64,000 bases of DNA from Mesostigma viride (Eukaryota; Streptophyta; Mesostigmatophyceae; Mesostigmatales; Mesostigmataceae). Below the pieces are notes generated by a model, which made no database searches, was not told the DNA's origin, and saw only the letters and a program-made list of their open reading frames with translations. How positions within the stretch are numbered: the stretch's first letter is position 1; the number at the start of each line of letters is the position of its first letter. The DNA lies in contig RPFO01000034.1 in assembly GCA_009746045.1 (NCBI GenBank), forward strand, positions 2,174,471 to 2,238,470, read 5' to 3'. The translations under genes and the position numbers were made by a program. Below, piece by piece: positions 39,838 to 54,600 of the stretch.

Positions 39838-40065
39838 CCGCCTGGCGCCGCGCCGCGCTGAATTGATTTGAGACCGGACAGTCGAGGAACTGTCAAAGAG
39901 ACACGAGGGAAAGTTGCGTGACGCGGCGCGCGACAAGAATGTGGCAAGCTTTTTGCGGGGAAGCGGCCTTCTCGCCCAAGCGCCGCGCCATTTCGGACTT
40001 CCAAACACCCGTGTCGTTCGACCCCGATCCCACTTTTGAGCCTGCCACTGGGAAAGGACGTCGCT

Positions 40066-40130
40066 GATTGGTTCCCCGTTTCTCGGCTTTCCTCGTGCTG
40101 CCAAGGACCGCGAGACGGGGGGGTATAAAA
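40066..40130 (+). promoter_or_regulatory. H2A core promoter: inverted CCAAT and TATA box
   Basis: GATTGG (inverted CCAAT) at 40066-40071 and TATAAAA at 40124-40130 after a G run, 81 bp before the H2A ATG. The spacing fits a transcription start near 40155 with a short 5' UTR, as usual for replication-dependent histone genes. Confidence 0.75.
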
Positions 40131-40210
40131 GCCGGGAAAGCACATTTGAACGAGCATCACGCTCTGCCTGACCAACTTGTCCTCTTCGTCTTCCATACCT
40201 CCTAGCAATC

Positions 40211-40594
40211 ATGTCTGGCCGCGGCAAGGGAAAGGGAAAGAAGGCGGTGTCCCGCTCCGCTAAGGCTGGGCTCCAGTTCCCAGTCGGTCGTATCGCCCGC
40301 TACCTCAAGGCTGGCAAGTACGCCACTCGCATCGGCGCTGGTGCTCCCGTCTACCTGGCCGCTGTGATGGAGTACCTCGCTGCTGAGGTGCTCGAGCTCG
40401 CCGGCAACGCTTCTCGCGATAACAAGAAGACCCGCATTGTGCCTCGCCACATTCAGCTGGCCGTCCGCAACGATGAGGAGCTTTCTAAGCTGCTTGGCTC
40501 GGTCACCATCGCCTCCGGTGGTGTTCTGCCCAACATCCACTCCGTTCTTCTGCCAAAGAAGAGCGGCAAGGGTGCCAAGGCTCCAGCCGAGTAA
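40211..40594 (+). CDS. H2A: histone H2A (canonical)
   Basis: 127-residue core histone that pairs with H2B in the nucleosome. The N-tail [19 protein letters not shown] is Lys/Gly-rich. The histone fold includes the signature [14 protein letters not shown], an L1 loop [14 protein letters not shown], the acidic patch (EVLELAGNA and [10 protein letters not shown]) and a docking tail [15 protein letters not shown]. The C-terminus [11 protein letters not shown] lacks the SQE/D motif, so it is not H2A.X, and the acidic patch and length exclude H2A.Z. There are no introns. The ATG follows TATA and CCAAT motifs, and a stem-loop lies 28 nt after the stop, so the gene is probably S-phase regulated. No H2B partner is visible within the 1.1 kb upstream. 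Confidence 0.98.
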   Translation: MSGRGKGKGKKAVSRSAKAGLQFPVGRIARYLKAGKYATRIGAGAPVYLAAVMEYLAAEVLELAGNASRDNKKTRIVPRHIQLAVRNDEELSKLLGSVTIASGGVLPNIHSVLLPKKSGKGAKAPAE

Positions 40595-40621
40595 ATACCC
40601 CCTCTCAACAAAAACTCTCAT

Positions 40622-40639
40622 GGTGTTTCTTTAAACACC
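40622..40639 (+). terminator. histone mRNA 3' stem-loop
   Basis: GGTGTTT, loop CTTT, AAACACC forms a 7-bp stem 28 nt after the H2A stop. It matches the form of the replication-dependent histone stem-loop (GG-pyrimidines at 5', purines-CC at 3', four-base loop rich in U), bound by SLBP in other eukaryotes, with a one-base-longer stem. Confidence 0.75.
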
Positions 40640-41712
40640 ACCTTTACAATGGAAATTCGCGTTTGTCTGTAACCATGGACTTGTTTGCTGTGATGTTGCT
40701 TGCCGTTAACGTTGTTCCAACGTCGGCTTGTGTGCCCGAAACTTCAAATTTTAAATTGTGAGGTGTGCCTTTTCCCCCTACTCATATCCCTTTCGTTGTG
40801 GGTGCAAGCGGACTTCTGTCTCCGGAGAACTCTGTCGACGCCGTTGTTCCGGATATCCTGTCGTAGGTTTTCGAGTTTTTCCACGGCACCGCACGTGAGG
40901 CTTGTTTTGCGGTCACTAGTTGCCTTTCGTCTTCACGGCAAGTGAGGGTTGAATGCTTACCCTACTGGGTCACTGCGATGGAGCAATCACCTAACCATCC
41001 TGGGGCACTGCCTTTCCTCCACCAGCTGGGCCTGCATGCCCACCAGCAAATCCTTTCCTAGCAAAATTGGTTTTCTCCTCTCCCTCGGGTTTGAGCTGAG
41101 ATACTGTATGATGGGGGCGATTACCAGGGAACTTGCTGATGTGGGTTGGAAAAGGGGCACCGCTGGCCAGACCAATTATGGCATAGTCTCCAGTCATTAG
41201 CATGGTCCAATCACAAGGGGTTTCTTGTGAAGGATTCCAGCCGTCTGCCACACCAGCGTCATTGGCTCTCCAGAGCGGCCGGTCGCAAGTTAGGCTGGAG
41301 CCAGCATTGCAGCAACAAAGAGATTGCCTTGCCAAATGGCAGAAAGGGCATCGGCGTGGAGACGTGCAATAAGGTTGGGAACCCAGCCACATGGCCTGTC
41401 CCCACGTGGTCGAGCCGACCCGTAGAGGGCGCGGGAATGGATCGCGCCGGCAGCGGGGGGGATGGCCCATGACTGAGGTAGTGGCGGCACTTTGCCCAGT
41501 TCTAGCAAGTAAGCACGTGGGCGCGTAAGGATGGCTTGGTGCCGACTGCTGGCGAGGATGGCGGACGTTAATTAAGTAACAGATACAAAGCAGTCGGGGG
41601 CGGGTTATAGGATGGCTTGGTAACCGCGATTGATGGCTCTTTTTCAGTTTCAGTTTACTCTCCCACCCGGATGTACTGACGGAGATGGATGATAGAGATT
41701 GGTGGTGGTGTG
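40640..41712. other. region between H2A and the giant repeat; no gene supported
   Basis: A minus-strand frame from about 41510 to 40991 contains plausible-looking protein sequence (for example YAIIGLASGAPFPTHISKFPG), but its start would need to run through the (GAT)n tract and no known domain is recognised. It may be a transposon remnant. Confidence 0.4.
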
Positions 41713-44341
<2,629 letters not shown>

Positions 44342-44800
44342 CACCGTGGCTCGCCGCGGCTTGACGTGTGTGCAGCGAGTAGGCTTATGAACTGGGCTAC
44401 CTGGCGTTACAATAGCCCAACGCTGTGGCGGACGCCAGCAGAAGTCACTGGGCCCAGCAGGTGCACGATCTCGTGGCAATGGCACATTCTATGGCTTATG
44501 CCTTCTACTCGGGATGATCAGTATTGGCAGCGCAATAAGGGCGATGGGGACCCCAGGGACATTCATCCAGCATGCGGCAAGGAGCCAAGGGTGGGTGGTC
44601 TGCCATGATCCGTTGAAGTTCCATCTTTGCTTTGTCAACCTTGATGTCCCTTTCTTACCGGATGCTGCTGTGAGCGTCGTAGTGGACCTTCTGCGGACAG
44701 TGCTGCGATGGATCGTCTCGTTCATATAGTGCTCTCAAGCTTTTTTTTACTGGAATATTTTCATGCACTATTGGCTGTGGTAAGTTAAGCAACCGTACAC

Positions 44801-44965
44801 CTAATTAATTAATTAGTAACATAACTCCGTTGGGAGTACATGTAGCACATATCCCGGAGAAGGGGCATATTAATTATTTAATTAATTAAAATCATAGCTC
44901 CATGGGGAGCATATGTAACACATAGCCCTGAGAAAGGGGCATCTATGGGCTTGTAATACAATCAG
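44801..44965 (-). mobile_element. two tandem retroposon 3' stubs
   Basis: On the minus strand two LINE B-type ends follow each other. One has its stem-loop at 44819-44843 (ACATG, T, ACTCC, CAAC, GGAGT, TATGT) and a TTAATTAATTAATT tail at 44802-44815. The other lies upstream, with a stem-loop around 44893-44917 and its own tail at 44875-44889. Both are 5'-truncated. 44966-45680 is otherwise featureless except for the DR1-like GGTTGTCTCCTTGATATG at 45010 and a short TTAATTAATTAA at 45378. Confidence 0.7.
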
Positions 44966-45682
44966 GGCGACAACCTGCAAGGGGCATATACCGTACACTT
45001 GATATGCTGGTTGTCTCCTTGATATGTTGTTGTTTCGATTCACGAATGTGTTCAGTTGACGAATGTGTACTGTTCACACTAGCCATGAGACTGCATGTGA
45101 TGTGTCTGTCAGTGGGCCGTATCGTTTCCCCCTATTCCATTCCATCTGCAAGGTGCTCTCGTGGCTTATACTCAAGTACTCAACTTCAACTGTTGGTGAG
45201 CCTTGCACCTTGCAATGATGTTACTCTCCTTGCCTTGCTAATAACTGTACAAATACATAAATTTTGCGATGAAAAATAAGTATTTTGGGGGGAGAGCAAA
45301 ATGTTTTTATTAGAATGCGAATAAAAATACATGATCTTTTACAATCTTTTTTATGTATACGTGTATGAAGCAACCTATTAATTAATTAACACGTATAACA
45401 GCTCTACGTGAAGTACAGTCGAGTGGGAGGGGATGGATGGAGCTAGCTATCAAAGACCTAGCGACAGGGTTGTGGGCATCATGGCCCGAATCACAGTGAA
45501 TGCCATACTTGGTCACACGCGGAGCCCCCACTCGCTTGGGTGCGGTCTCCTTCATTACTACCTGCCACCTATCCTTGCGAACCATCTGCCGCCAGAATAC
45601 AGACATGCCAGGGGGCTGCCCGGCCTGGCGTGAGCCCATTCCGACGTGGGTAACACATATGCATGCCTTGCCTTGTATAAGG

Positions 45683-46228
45683 GTATGCCCGCGCATTTCG
45701 GACGAGATTAGGCAGCGTAGAATAGCATTCGCAGGACATCTTGCTCTCAACAGTCAGGTAGACACCGACCTCGGTCTGGCCAGCCCCCCAGCGACTTGGC
45801 CAGCCGGGGCGGCGTATCCTGATCATGACCTGGCCTGGCCCCAAGGACATTCCTAGAAAGGGTGGTAAGCCTGCGCGACCTCAACTATACACAGCACTGA
45901 GTTGCTGGCCGACGTACTAGTGGTCCCAGCTAAGTTTGAACACCGTATTTCCTCCCGGCTCTCTCTTGCTTGGACTGCTATGCAGAACAAGCAGAGGTGG
46001 AAGACTCATTGTCCAGGCCCACACGCCAGCCCCTGTGGGTCTGCCTCCCCCCCCCAGGAGGAAGGGGCGTTTTGCTGAGTAGTTATAGGATTTTCTAGTA
46101 GTTAGGTTATCCAGATTAGCCTAGAGTTAGCTTAGTTAGGTTTCGCGGCTTCGCTCACCCCCATCCATAAAGCAAAGGAATACGTGCTACATGATCTCCA
46201 TACGGAGTACATTTTATAATTTAATTTA
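45683..46228 (+). pseudogene. decayed 3' end of a LINE A copy
   Basis: Aligns with 31321-31815: the end of the reverse-transcriptase ORF (ISDEIRQRRIAFAGHLA), the stop (TGAGTAG near 46076), the 3' UTR and a degenerate stem-loop near 46185-46210, ending in ATAATTTAATTTAAT. Several small indels break the frame, including TGATCATGA at 45820-45828 where LINE A has TGA. Confidence 0.8.
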
Positions 46229-46444
46229 ATGCCTAGCCTATCCCGGAAAGTCCACCGGCGGGTGGCGCCCCGGCCGCGCGCAGCCCGGCTGGGGCACGCC
46301 ATGTGAGAACAAAACGGCCAGGTTGGGCGGGCTTAGTTGGTGCCTGCCATGTGCCATCCTTAGCCCGGGTTCGTGTCTACCTGATCTGTGCATGCGAGGT
46401 GCCCGGCTAGGCCCAGGCACCTGTGCCTAATAGTATGGGAAGCA

Positions 46445-47738
46445 CGTGACCTGGCCGTTGGCCGAGAAGCTGACCTCGCTGAACACGACACTCAACACGG
46501 TGGAGGCCCGGGTCTCCAATGTTGAAACCAAGGTCGTCCACAAGCTCCAACCCCAGTTTACGGCGCTGCACACCGCGGCACAGGCATCTGAGACGCACGC
46601 GGCACTTGTCTCTCGCCTCAACCAGGTGGAGGGCAAGTGCGGCGTGCTCATGAAGAAGCTTGAAGCCATCACCGCCCACACCGAGGCCCTTGCCTCACAG
46701 GTCCCAAAGATAGCGGAGCAGACGGCCACCATCGCATCCCAGCCACCCCGGGCCTGGATGCTGGTGACCTCCCGCCGCTCTCCTATGCGGACCTGCTGCG
46801 GACCGCGACCGCCTCCACCACCGACGCCATCGCTACGAAGCTCCAGGAGCTGGAAGACCTTCGCCAGGCTCAACAACAGGAGGCCACCGACCGCGCCCGC
46901 CGCGACTGCCGGGTGGTGCTACGTCGCTTCCCCCAGAAGCCAGGTGAGACGTCAACCTCCCTTGCCGACGAGCTTAAGGACCAGCTCCTTACCCTCATGG
47001 GCCTGGTAGGTGAGGTAGAACTGCGTGGGTGCCACCGCCTTCCCCACTCACGGGACAAGGCGGCTCCCCCACCAGTCCTGCTCACCTTCCCTTCCCGTGA
47101 GGACAAGCAGCGGTTCCTCTCTCGTCGCAAGCGGTTGCACGACCTCACCTGGACGCTGGACGACGACCTGACCCCCGCTCAGCAGCAGCAGCGCCGGCGA
47201 CGCGACCTGTGGCCGGAATACCTCCCGGCCATAAGCAGGACCCCCAGAAGCCCAAGGTGTACTGGAGGGGCGGGGACTTGATGATCAACCACAAGATGTG
47301 GACGCCCCCAGCGGGCTAGAATAGCTTGTAGCCCTAGCTTGACTTTGGTAGTCACTGCCGCCATGGCAGCCATGCTTAGACTGTTTGCCTAGTTGTGCCA
47401 CCTTACCTAGTCACGTGCACCGCAAACGCACGGTACACAACCAGCCATAGCCCGATAGCTTAGTCCTTGTACAGCCATGCTACGTCCTGGCTTCGATCAG
47501 ATTACTTGCCCACGCTCCTTGTTATGATATGCTCACACGGGTCTTATTGCACCCACAGTATGCCGGATCGTTAGCGTGTCCGTTTAGCTAGCGCGCCCGA
47601 ATGCAGCTGTGGCATGCCTTTGGCATGAAGGAGACTGGGGGTCTCTGCCCTTTCTCCTGTTGTGCACACACAGGGATTAAAAGCACTTCGGTGCTCCGTG
47701 ACTCCCCAACGGGAGCACGTGTTTTAATTAATTAATTA
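46445..47738 (+). mobile_element. LINE C copy 1: ORF1-only retroposon with target duplication
   Basis: A 1294-bp insertion between ATGGGAAGCA at 46435-46444 and 47739-47748. It contains a 5'-truncated ORF1, about 360 bp of 3' UTR, a GCAC-TTCG-GTGC hairpin (47683-47694), the family stem-loop at 47697-47719 (CGTG, A, CTCCC, CAAC, GGGAG, CACG) and a TTTTAATTAATTAATTA tail. As in LINE B there is no reverse transcriptase. Confidence 0.8.
46446..47319 (+). pseudogene. L1-type ORF1-like protein of LINE C, frameshifted
   Basis: The first part is a coiled coil (LNTTLNTVEARVSNVETKV and similar heptads). After a frame break near 46745 comes the RRM-like region (CRVVLRRF, VLLTFPSREDKQRFLSRRKRL, LDDDLTPAQQQ). 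A second break near 47225 precedes the tail VYWRGGDLMINHKMW and TAG at 47317. It is homologous to the LINE B ORF1 in order and motifs. The start is missing because the insertion is 5'-truncated. Confidence 0.65.
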
Positions 47739-47814
47739 ATGGGAAGCATATGGTAAATCAGCATACAAATTAATCCCGACGGCGAATGTGCTTGCTAATG
47801 GTATATTGAGCGCA

Positions 47815-48985
47815 CTAGACGTAGCATCTTGGTGACCGCGCCGTCGAGTTGCTGCTCCAGCTTCTGCGTCGATCAGCGTCCACGTCTCGGCTCCTTAGGT
47901 CAGGATCGTGAAGATGAGGCGACCTTGAAGATGTCGCGTTTGACAGTCCGGGGCAGGGCGGGGTTGCTCCAGTACCAGCGACGGTGGCTTGTAGAGCTGT
48001 GCCCAGGCCATACCAATCCGGGTCGTCATGTCGTCCTCGCAGTCGGGGCCGGAGCCAGCTGCCTAGCAGCTTGAAGCGACCGGAACTGGGGAAGGGAACT
48101 GGGGTGTCGTCTAAGAGGCGGAGCTCAGGTGGGGGCGGGCGGCCAGGCTGAGGGCCATGGCCTCCGTCTTGCATGGGGCTGATTGCGATATCAACAGCCC
48201 GGGCTGGCTCGCGAGAGCCAGGCAGTCCATGCAACCAAAGTTGGGCAGACGCTGGCTGCGCAACTTAGGAGAGTGATGTCCTCGGCGTAGTAGATAAGCT
48301 CAGCGAGTAAATTCTGCTTATTAGTTGGCCCCTCTTCCCCGGGCTAATTCTGAATCTTGAGGCCAGGGGCACGGCCAGCAATATGCTAGCAAAGCGGGCA
48401 TGTGCCTGGCGCACAACATAATCCACTACAATAATGAACAGGTACGGTGACAGGACGTACGTACGCAGCCCTGCCACCAGATGCCTGTCTGTTGTGAACA
48501 TGGCGGGGTATTGCCGCGTGTTGAGTGGGTACCGAGGTGGTCGACCCCTCATAATATGACATGCAGCTGAGCGGACGACAGCAAACAGGGGGGTGGGGGA
48601 CGCGAGCGCGGGCGAGAACGGCCCGGCCGGCCAAAGAGCGTCCCAGAGATTGAGAGGCGAATGCCTTGATAAAGTCGACGAAGATTAAGATGGCGGGAAA
48701 ACTACCAGGCTAGCTGCAGAAGTGCGATCTCCTCCACTGAGGCGGCGCGCGACGAAGATGGCCATGCATGTCACGGTGTTGCGACCAGGCCGGACCCCGA
48801 GTTGGCTTTCCCCCAGGTGTTGGTCGAGAGTAGAACGAAGGCGGTTGAGGATCACATATGCACATGAATATAAACTTGAGCGTGGCGCTCTGGATGCACT
48901 GACTCGATCCTCGGTAGTTTGGGGGGTCGTCAGGAGAGCCTTTGTTTTTGTAGATAGAGCATCACCCGGAAGCTGTGTTGCCATT
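47815..48985 (-). pseudogene. heavily decayed LINE A-type reverse transcriptase
   Basis: On the minus strand pieces of the LINE A ORF appear in order: RLRSTLDQHLGESQLGVRPG (from about 48855), IFVARRL, then LSPYLFIIVVDYVV (near 48460), and RFKLLGSWL (near 48075). Frames shift repeatedly. Insertions such as CATGCATG near 48764 and GGCCGGCC near 48629, relative to LINE A, account for some of the breaks. Confidence 0.7.
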
Positions 48986-49499
48986 CAGGGATAGCAGGGC
49001 ATCAGCCAGCAGAAGCCGGTTGCAGACATCGAGCACGGAAACTGCGTGAGCACCGCCAGTCATTTTAATCACAGGTGCGGGGAGCCGTGGTCGGGACCAA
49101 CGGCAGCGTGGTAGAAGCGGAGCTCATGCAGGGTGGGGGCGGTGCGTAGCTCGATCTCCGTGAACGGCAGTAGCTCCTCAGCTAGGGTCGGCCAGGGTCT
49201 CCGTAAGAGGAGCTAGGGTACGTGTAGTTCCATTCGGCGGCGCCGGGTGGCGTAGGCGGGTCTGGGACACCCAATGCCGGCGCCGGACGGTCGGGCGCCA
49301 ACGGGCCGAGCGGCGGGGGGGGCTGGGGGGCACCAAGCAGCCAAGACTGCCGGGGAGGAGTACCAAAGGTCCAGCTGCTGTTGCGGCGAACCGGATATAG
49401 CGTCCTGAGATAGCTCGCTAGCCGCTGCCAGCTGTGCGCCTGTACCAGCAGGCGGGCCGTTGGGCGTCACGCAGGCGAACCCACCTAGTTAACTTGCCG

Positions 49500-50600
49500 T
49501 CGATCGAGCTCAAGGACCGGCTTCTTACCCTCATGGGCCTGGTACGGTAGGTACGTGAGGTAGAACTGCGCGGGTGCCACTGCCTTCCCCACTCACGGGA
49601 CAAGGCGGCTCCCCCACCAGTCCTGCTCACCTTCCCCTCCCCTGAGGACAAGCAGCTAGCGGTTCCTTTCTCGTCGCAAGAGGTTGCATGCACGACCTCA
49701 CCTGGACGCTGGCCGGACGACCTGACCCCCGCTCAGCAGCAGCAGCGACGCGACCCGTGCGGCCTGAACACCTCCGCCTCAAGCAGGGCCCCCAGCCAGA
49801 AGCCCATGCAAGGTGTACTGGAGGGGCGGGGACCTGATGATCAACCACAAGATGTGGACGCCCCCTGCGGGCTAGAATAGCCCTAGATTGTAATCGATCA
49901 TTGGCCGGCAGACACAACTGAGCCATAGCCTTAGCTTGGCCCTTGTACAGCCCTTGTACGTCCTGGCTATTAATTAATTAATTAATTAGGAACATAACTC
50001 CGTTGGGAGTATATGTAGCATGCATAGCCCCAGAGAACTGAAGGGGCATATGGCCTATCATACATTCTAAGCTACTTCCTGCAAGGGTGGGAATGTAAAC
50101 GACCCTTGCTCTAGGTGCACCAGGGCACCGGCACCACCATGCTGTCTCAGGTTCAACCCGCCTAAGGGGGGGATTCTGGCACGGGGGGGAAGATCATCAT
50201 ATAGCTATACAAAAGCTAGAGCGTGGCATCTTAGCAGAGAGCAGCTCTCTGCATGGGCACAGCATAACTAAATAAAACTAGGCATCATCTGGAGTGTGGC
50301 ACATCATAGGCACACATGTACAAGATTAATGTCCTGGCTATGATCAGCAGTTACTTGCCCACACTCCTTACAAGTAATGATATGCTGACACGGGTCTTAT
50401 TGCACCCACAGAACTTGCCGGATCGTCTATCGTGTCCGATTGCTGCTGTGGCATGCCTCTGGCCATGAAGGAGAAAGGGGGTCAACCTGAGATCTCTGCA
50501 CGCCCTTTCTTCCTGTTGTGCACATACAGGATTGAAAGCACTTCGGTGCTCCGTGACTCCCCAACGGGGGCACGAGTATTATAAATACTTAATTAAAATT
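49500..50600 (+). mobile_element. LINE C copy 2, decayed, split by a LINE B 3' end
   Basis: 49506-49875 aligns with the ORF1 end of LINE C copy 1 but carries many small palindromic insertions. 49876-49970 and 50331-50590 align with its 3' UTR, including AGCACTTCGGTGCT and the stem-loop at 50552-50574, and end in a TTAATTAAAATTAAT tail. The 49971-50330 segment interrupts it. 48990-49500 shows no clear feature. Confidence 0.75.
49971..50330 (-). mobile_element. LINE B 3'-end insertion with 11-bp target duplication
   Basis: 360 bp between GTCCTGGCTAT at 49960-49970 and 50331-50341. The intact host sequence at 47480-47495 has the site once. On the minus strand it is the 3' UTR of LINE B ending in the stem-loop at 49992-50016 (ACATA, T, ACTCC, CAAC, GGAGT, TATGT) and a (TAAT)n tail. 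Confidence 0.85.
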
Positions 50601-51615
50601 AATACTTGCCGTGCATAGTGGTCGTCAAGGTGGGCAAAGTACTCGCGGATGTGGACTGTGGCCGGCTAAAAAAGTTTTGAAAAACATAAACTATTTTTAG
50701 TTCAGTAATGAGGTTCAATCTGTATATCGAATAAAGTAAGTAAAAAATAAGTAAATAATGATTCAGGCTCGCAAGCGGTTTGCTCGCATCAGTGTGGGTG
50801 GGGAACCCGGGGTGAAAGTCGGCGGGGCGGACGCGGAGATTAGGCTAGTGCGGAAATCATCTATATGCAGACGACACCACCCTCTTCGAGGACACTGAGC
50901 ACGTGCAGACATGACCGCTTGATTGCCTGGCAATTAATACTGTTAGCAATTAGCAGGCCCATGAGAGACAATGCCCATGGGATTAGCATGTATACATACT
51001 CCGCGAAATTGCCCTGCGCATGGCACGCAAGCTAGTCCCAAGTACTTCCTTGCAAAAAGCTAGCACTAGGTTTTGATTACCATTAGTTTATTTTGGCATC
51101 AGTACTCCGATTATGGGTACGTACTCCGCAGCATCGGTAGCACATGCTCGAACAGCCTCCCCATGCAAGGCGCAGCAGCAACCTTCTACTAACACATGTA
51201 TTTAGGAAAGGCAGTCGACCCTGGCCACATGCCAGGAGCGGCCACGGACAGGGCAGGTGTCCCTCACAGGGGGTAATAACCAACAGCCCGCCTCTGCCGT
51301 TCATATTGCATACGGGCGGTTTTGATGACCCCCCAAATCCAATCGTTTGATATGCCTATTTTATCATACTGCTTTAACTTTTTGTCATCTCCTCAAACAA
51401 GACATGGCATGAATCCTTCAAAAATGCAGGCCCATACACCGGTGGTTGTCTCACTTAACGTACCTGCTTAGTACAACACTTCTCATATTTACGGGGGCTG
51501 ACCTGTTCACAAAGCAGCACTGTCTGAGCAAGCTGGACCATTAAAGCCAGACTTGCTCCATCTGACCATCGCATTAGTGCAGAAGCAGTCCTCAACGTAC
51601 TACAGCTCTAGCTCA
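50601..51615. other. intergenic; no gene recognised
   Basis: AT-rich around 50640-50770, otherwise mixed. A short LINE A-like motif (TATATGCAGACGACACCACC, 50862-50881) recalls the YADD region of the reverse transcriptase and may be a fragment. The 3' UTR of the gene ending at 51616 should lie in the last part. Confidence 0.5.
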
Positions 51616-54600
51616 TCACGCGCCGCCAGCCCACCGGGCAGCACCAGGGCAAAACACCCTCGCATTAGGGTTCAGCTTCGTGCCCCCCCGCATGTGGCCC
51701 ATCGGCACGGGTGCCATGGGGGCTTGCGGCATGGGCGGCTGAAGAGGCATCTGGTACCCAACCCCGCAGGGCATCATGCCTGGGACCGGGGCCATGGCGT
51801 CGCCCCCCATCATGACACCAGGGGGCGTGGGGGGGCCCGGAATCGCCATCGGCATACCCGCGAAGTGTGGGGGGCCGACCGGGGGCCCATGCAGCGGGAT
51901 GAAGTACGCATGCGGCGGCGGCGGCATGCCATTGTATATTGGGGGTAGGAAATTCGGGCCTGGGTAGGGCATCGGGGCGCCCGGCATTAAATGCTGCTGG
52001 GGACCGCAGGTAGGGTCCATGCCCGGTTGATAGGGCGGCGGGGGCGGGGGGTACATCTGCGGTGGGTACATATGGGCCGGCATGCCGCCCCCTGCACCCA
52101 TGTGGCTCGTCGGGTAGGGAACCCCCATGGGCTCAAACCTAGGGCCCTGCGGCGGCATCGGACCAGCGACCCCCCCCGGCGGGGGGTGGGGCGCCGGGGG
52201 TGCCAGCATGGGGGCGGCGGCCCCGGACGCATCCCCATGGGCAAACCCTGCCAGGTGGGACGAGTCAGCGGGCTGGCAGGATGCTGGTCCTCGGGGCCCC
52301 CCGGGTGCCTGCGTGGGATTCTTGCGGGTGGCAGCAGCGGCGTTCTTGGCCCCCCCTTCCCCCCGTGTTTGTGCCTTGTTGCTCACCTTCTGGGTGCGGT
52401 CTTTTGCCTTGGTCGGCGCTTCCTTCCGTGGCAGGCCAGTGGCCACTGCGGAACTACTAGCTGTCGTCACGCTCCCGGCTGCGCCCGCCCTCGTGGGTTT
52501 TTGAGATGCTTGTGGCACCCCCATCACCTGATTGTTGCCAGTATTCCCAGTATTTCCTGGGCTGGTCCCACCCGCCCGCGGCCGAGGCGGCGACGCGGCC
52601 GCGTCGAGGTACGAGGTGGGCGCGGGGCATGTCCCCGGAACGCCGCTGCCAGCACCCGCCACCGGGACCGTACCAGAGCCCCCCCCGGCTGTCGCGCTGG
52701 AACCCACCACCACCGCATGGCCAGGCGATGGCGCACTCAAGGGGGCGGCGCTTCTTTGGGAAGGTGGCGTGGATGGCTGCGGGGGCAAGGCGGACCCGTC
52801 TAGGGGCTGGGAGCGAACCACGTCCGGGCCGGCCAGCCCTGCTCCCTGCGCGTGGGGTGGCCCAAGAGGTGTTCCCCCCACGTGCAGGGAGGGATGGACC
52901 ATTTTTCCTGCCGAAATGCCGGGGATGCCAGGGGCTGCCACGGCAATTATGGCTGGCGGGCCCACCATGGGAGTTGGGTCGGTTGGCACGAACGCGGCGG
53001 GGCCGTGCGCGAGTGTGGTTGCATCCGGTTGCCCTTGAACGCCGACCGACGGCCCAGGCACACCGCTCACGCCCAGCACAGGAGCGCCCGCCCTGCCGTC
53101 AACGGCGACAAGGACCGGGCCCGTGCTTGGCACGCCCGTGGTGGAAGCCATCGGAGGGACCGCGGTTGGCAGACCTGGCACGGCGGTTGGAACTGGCGGG
53201 ATGGGGGCCACGCCAGGAACGGGTGCCATGGGGGCCAGCGCCGCAGGCAGCACTGCAACGGCGGGCGCGGGCCTTGGGACAGGCACCAGCACAGGCACCG
53301 GCATGGGCATGGGCCCGGGCGGCCTCATCATGAGATTCGGTCCAAATGGCACTGGTGGCGGTGGCAGAGGCGGCGCTTGCATCCGATGGGTCTCCGCTAC
53401 AGCAATTGGTGCCGTCGGCGCCATCATTGGGCGCATCTCAGCATCGGCTATCGGCGCTACCGGTGCAGCCGGAGAGACCACCTGGGGGTGGACAGATGCC
53501 TGGGGGTCGGCTGGCGGGGCCGCTGCGACACCACCGGCGCTGGGTGGCGGCGTTTGCGTGGTCGCTACAGGGATGGCATCCTTGGCCCCTGGAACAATGC
53601 TACCCTCCAGGGCCGCCGCCCCGGAAATAGCCTCCGGCACGCTTATCCCCCCAGCAATCGGGACCGTCGGGCCTTGGGGAAAAGGGCCTTGGGGGCCCAG
53701 GCGCATGCGGGCAGGGGGCGGCGGCGGCGGCGGGGCCATCGGGTTGGGGTCCTTGCTGGTGCTGGTAGTGGTAATGCTGGCCGTAGTTGTGCTGGTTGTG
53801 CTGGGCTTGGCGGCGGTGTCCATCGCTCGTGGAGGCGGCTTGCCTTGGCTACTCCTCGCGTACATACCGGCGGGGGCGGGCGAGGAGGACGGGTACAGCT
53901 GCTTCTTGGCACGCGCAGAGGAGTCCCGCCGTTGTTGCTGCTGCCGCACGCGGCCGTTGTGGTGCAGCCGCGCCTCCGTTACGTGCCCCCCCTGCGCACT
54001 GCCACCTGTCATCGTGCTGGATCGGACGCCAGCACTCACGTCACGCGCACGCAGGCCACGCCCGGCCCTACCCCGCGCCGCCACGCAGCACCACCCATCG
54101 GTGCTATTGTCGCTGTTATTACCACTTGCACCCGCCACCCCATCTTCTTGTTCTTGGAGCAGGACTGCGGCCTCTATCGCCAGACGGTCCGCCTCACACA
54201 TCCCCTCCACCGCGGCAGCACCCCACAGCGGCCAACCGGGCTCTCTGGCCGGTTCGCCAGTCGCGCCATCGGCGCTGCCAGCTGTCACTCTGGGGGAAAC
54301 CGCCCCTCCCTGGCTGGCCTCCCTGGCTGGCTCACCATCAGGGGCCGCTGTGCCCACGCTACCGTCCACCAATGCAGGGGACCGGCCCTCCGTGTTTGCC
54401 AGAACATGCGACAGCCTCGCTTGTGGCAGGCGTGCCTCTGCACGGCCCTCACTGCCTTGGGTGCGGTGCGTGCTAACTTTGACATCCGCCGCGCGGCGAC
54501 CCTCCACACTGCTGGCATTTGCGGTGACTGCGTGGTTGCTCTTGCCCTCTCCCTGCCCCCCACTAATCTCGCCGTTGCTCTCCTCTGCCTCCCCATCCAT

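Noticed and set aside
39627-40208. Minus-strand frame opposite the H2A promoter as a divergent H2B gene
   Set aside because: The translation has no histone-fold sequence.
40211-40594. H2A.X or H2A.Z identity
   Set aside because: No C-terminal SQ motif and no H2A.Z-specific changes in the acidic patch or docking region.
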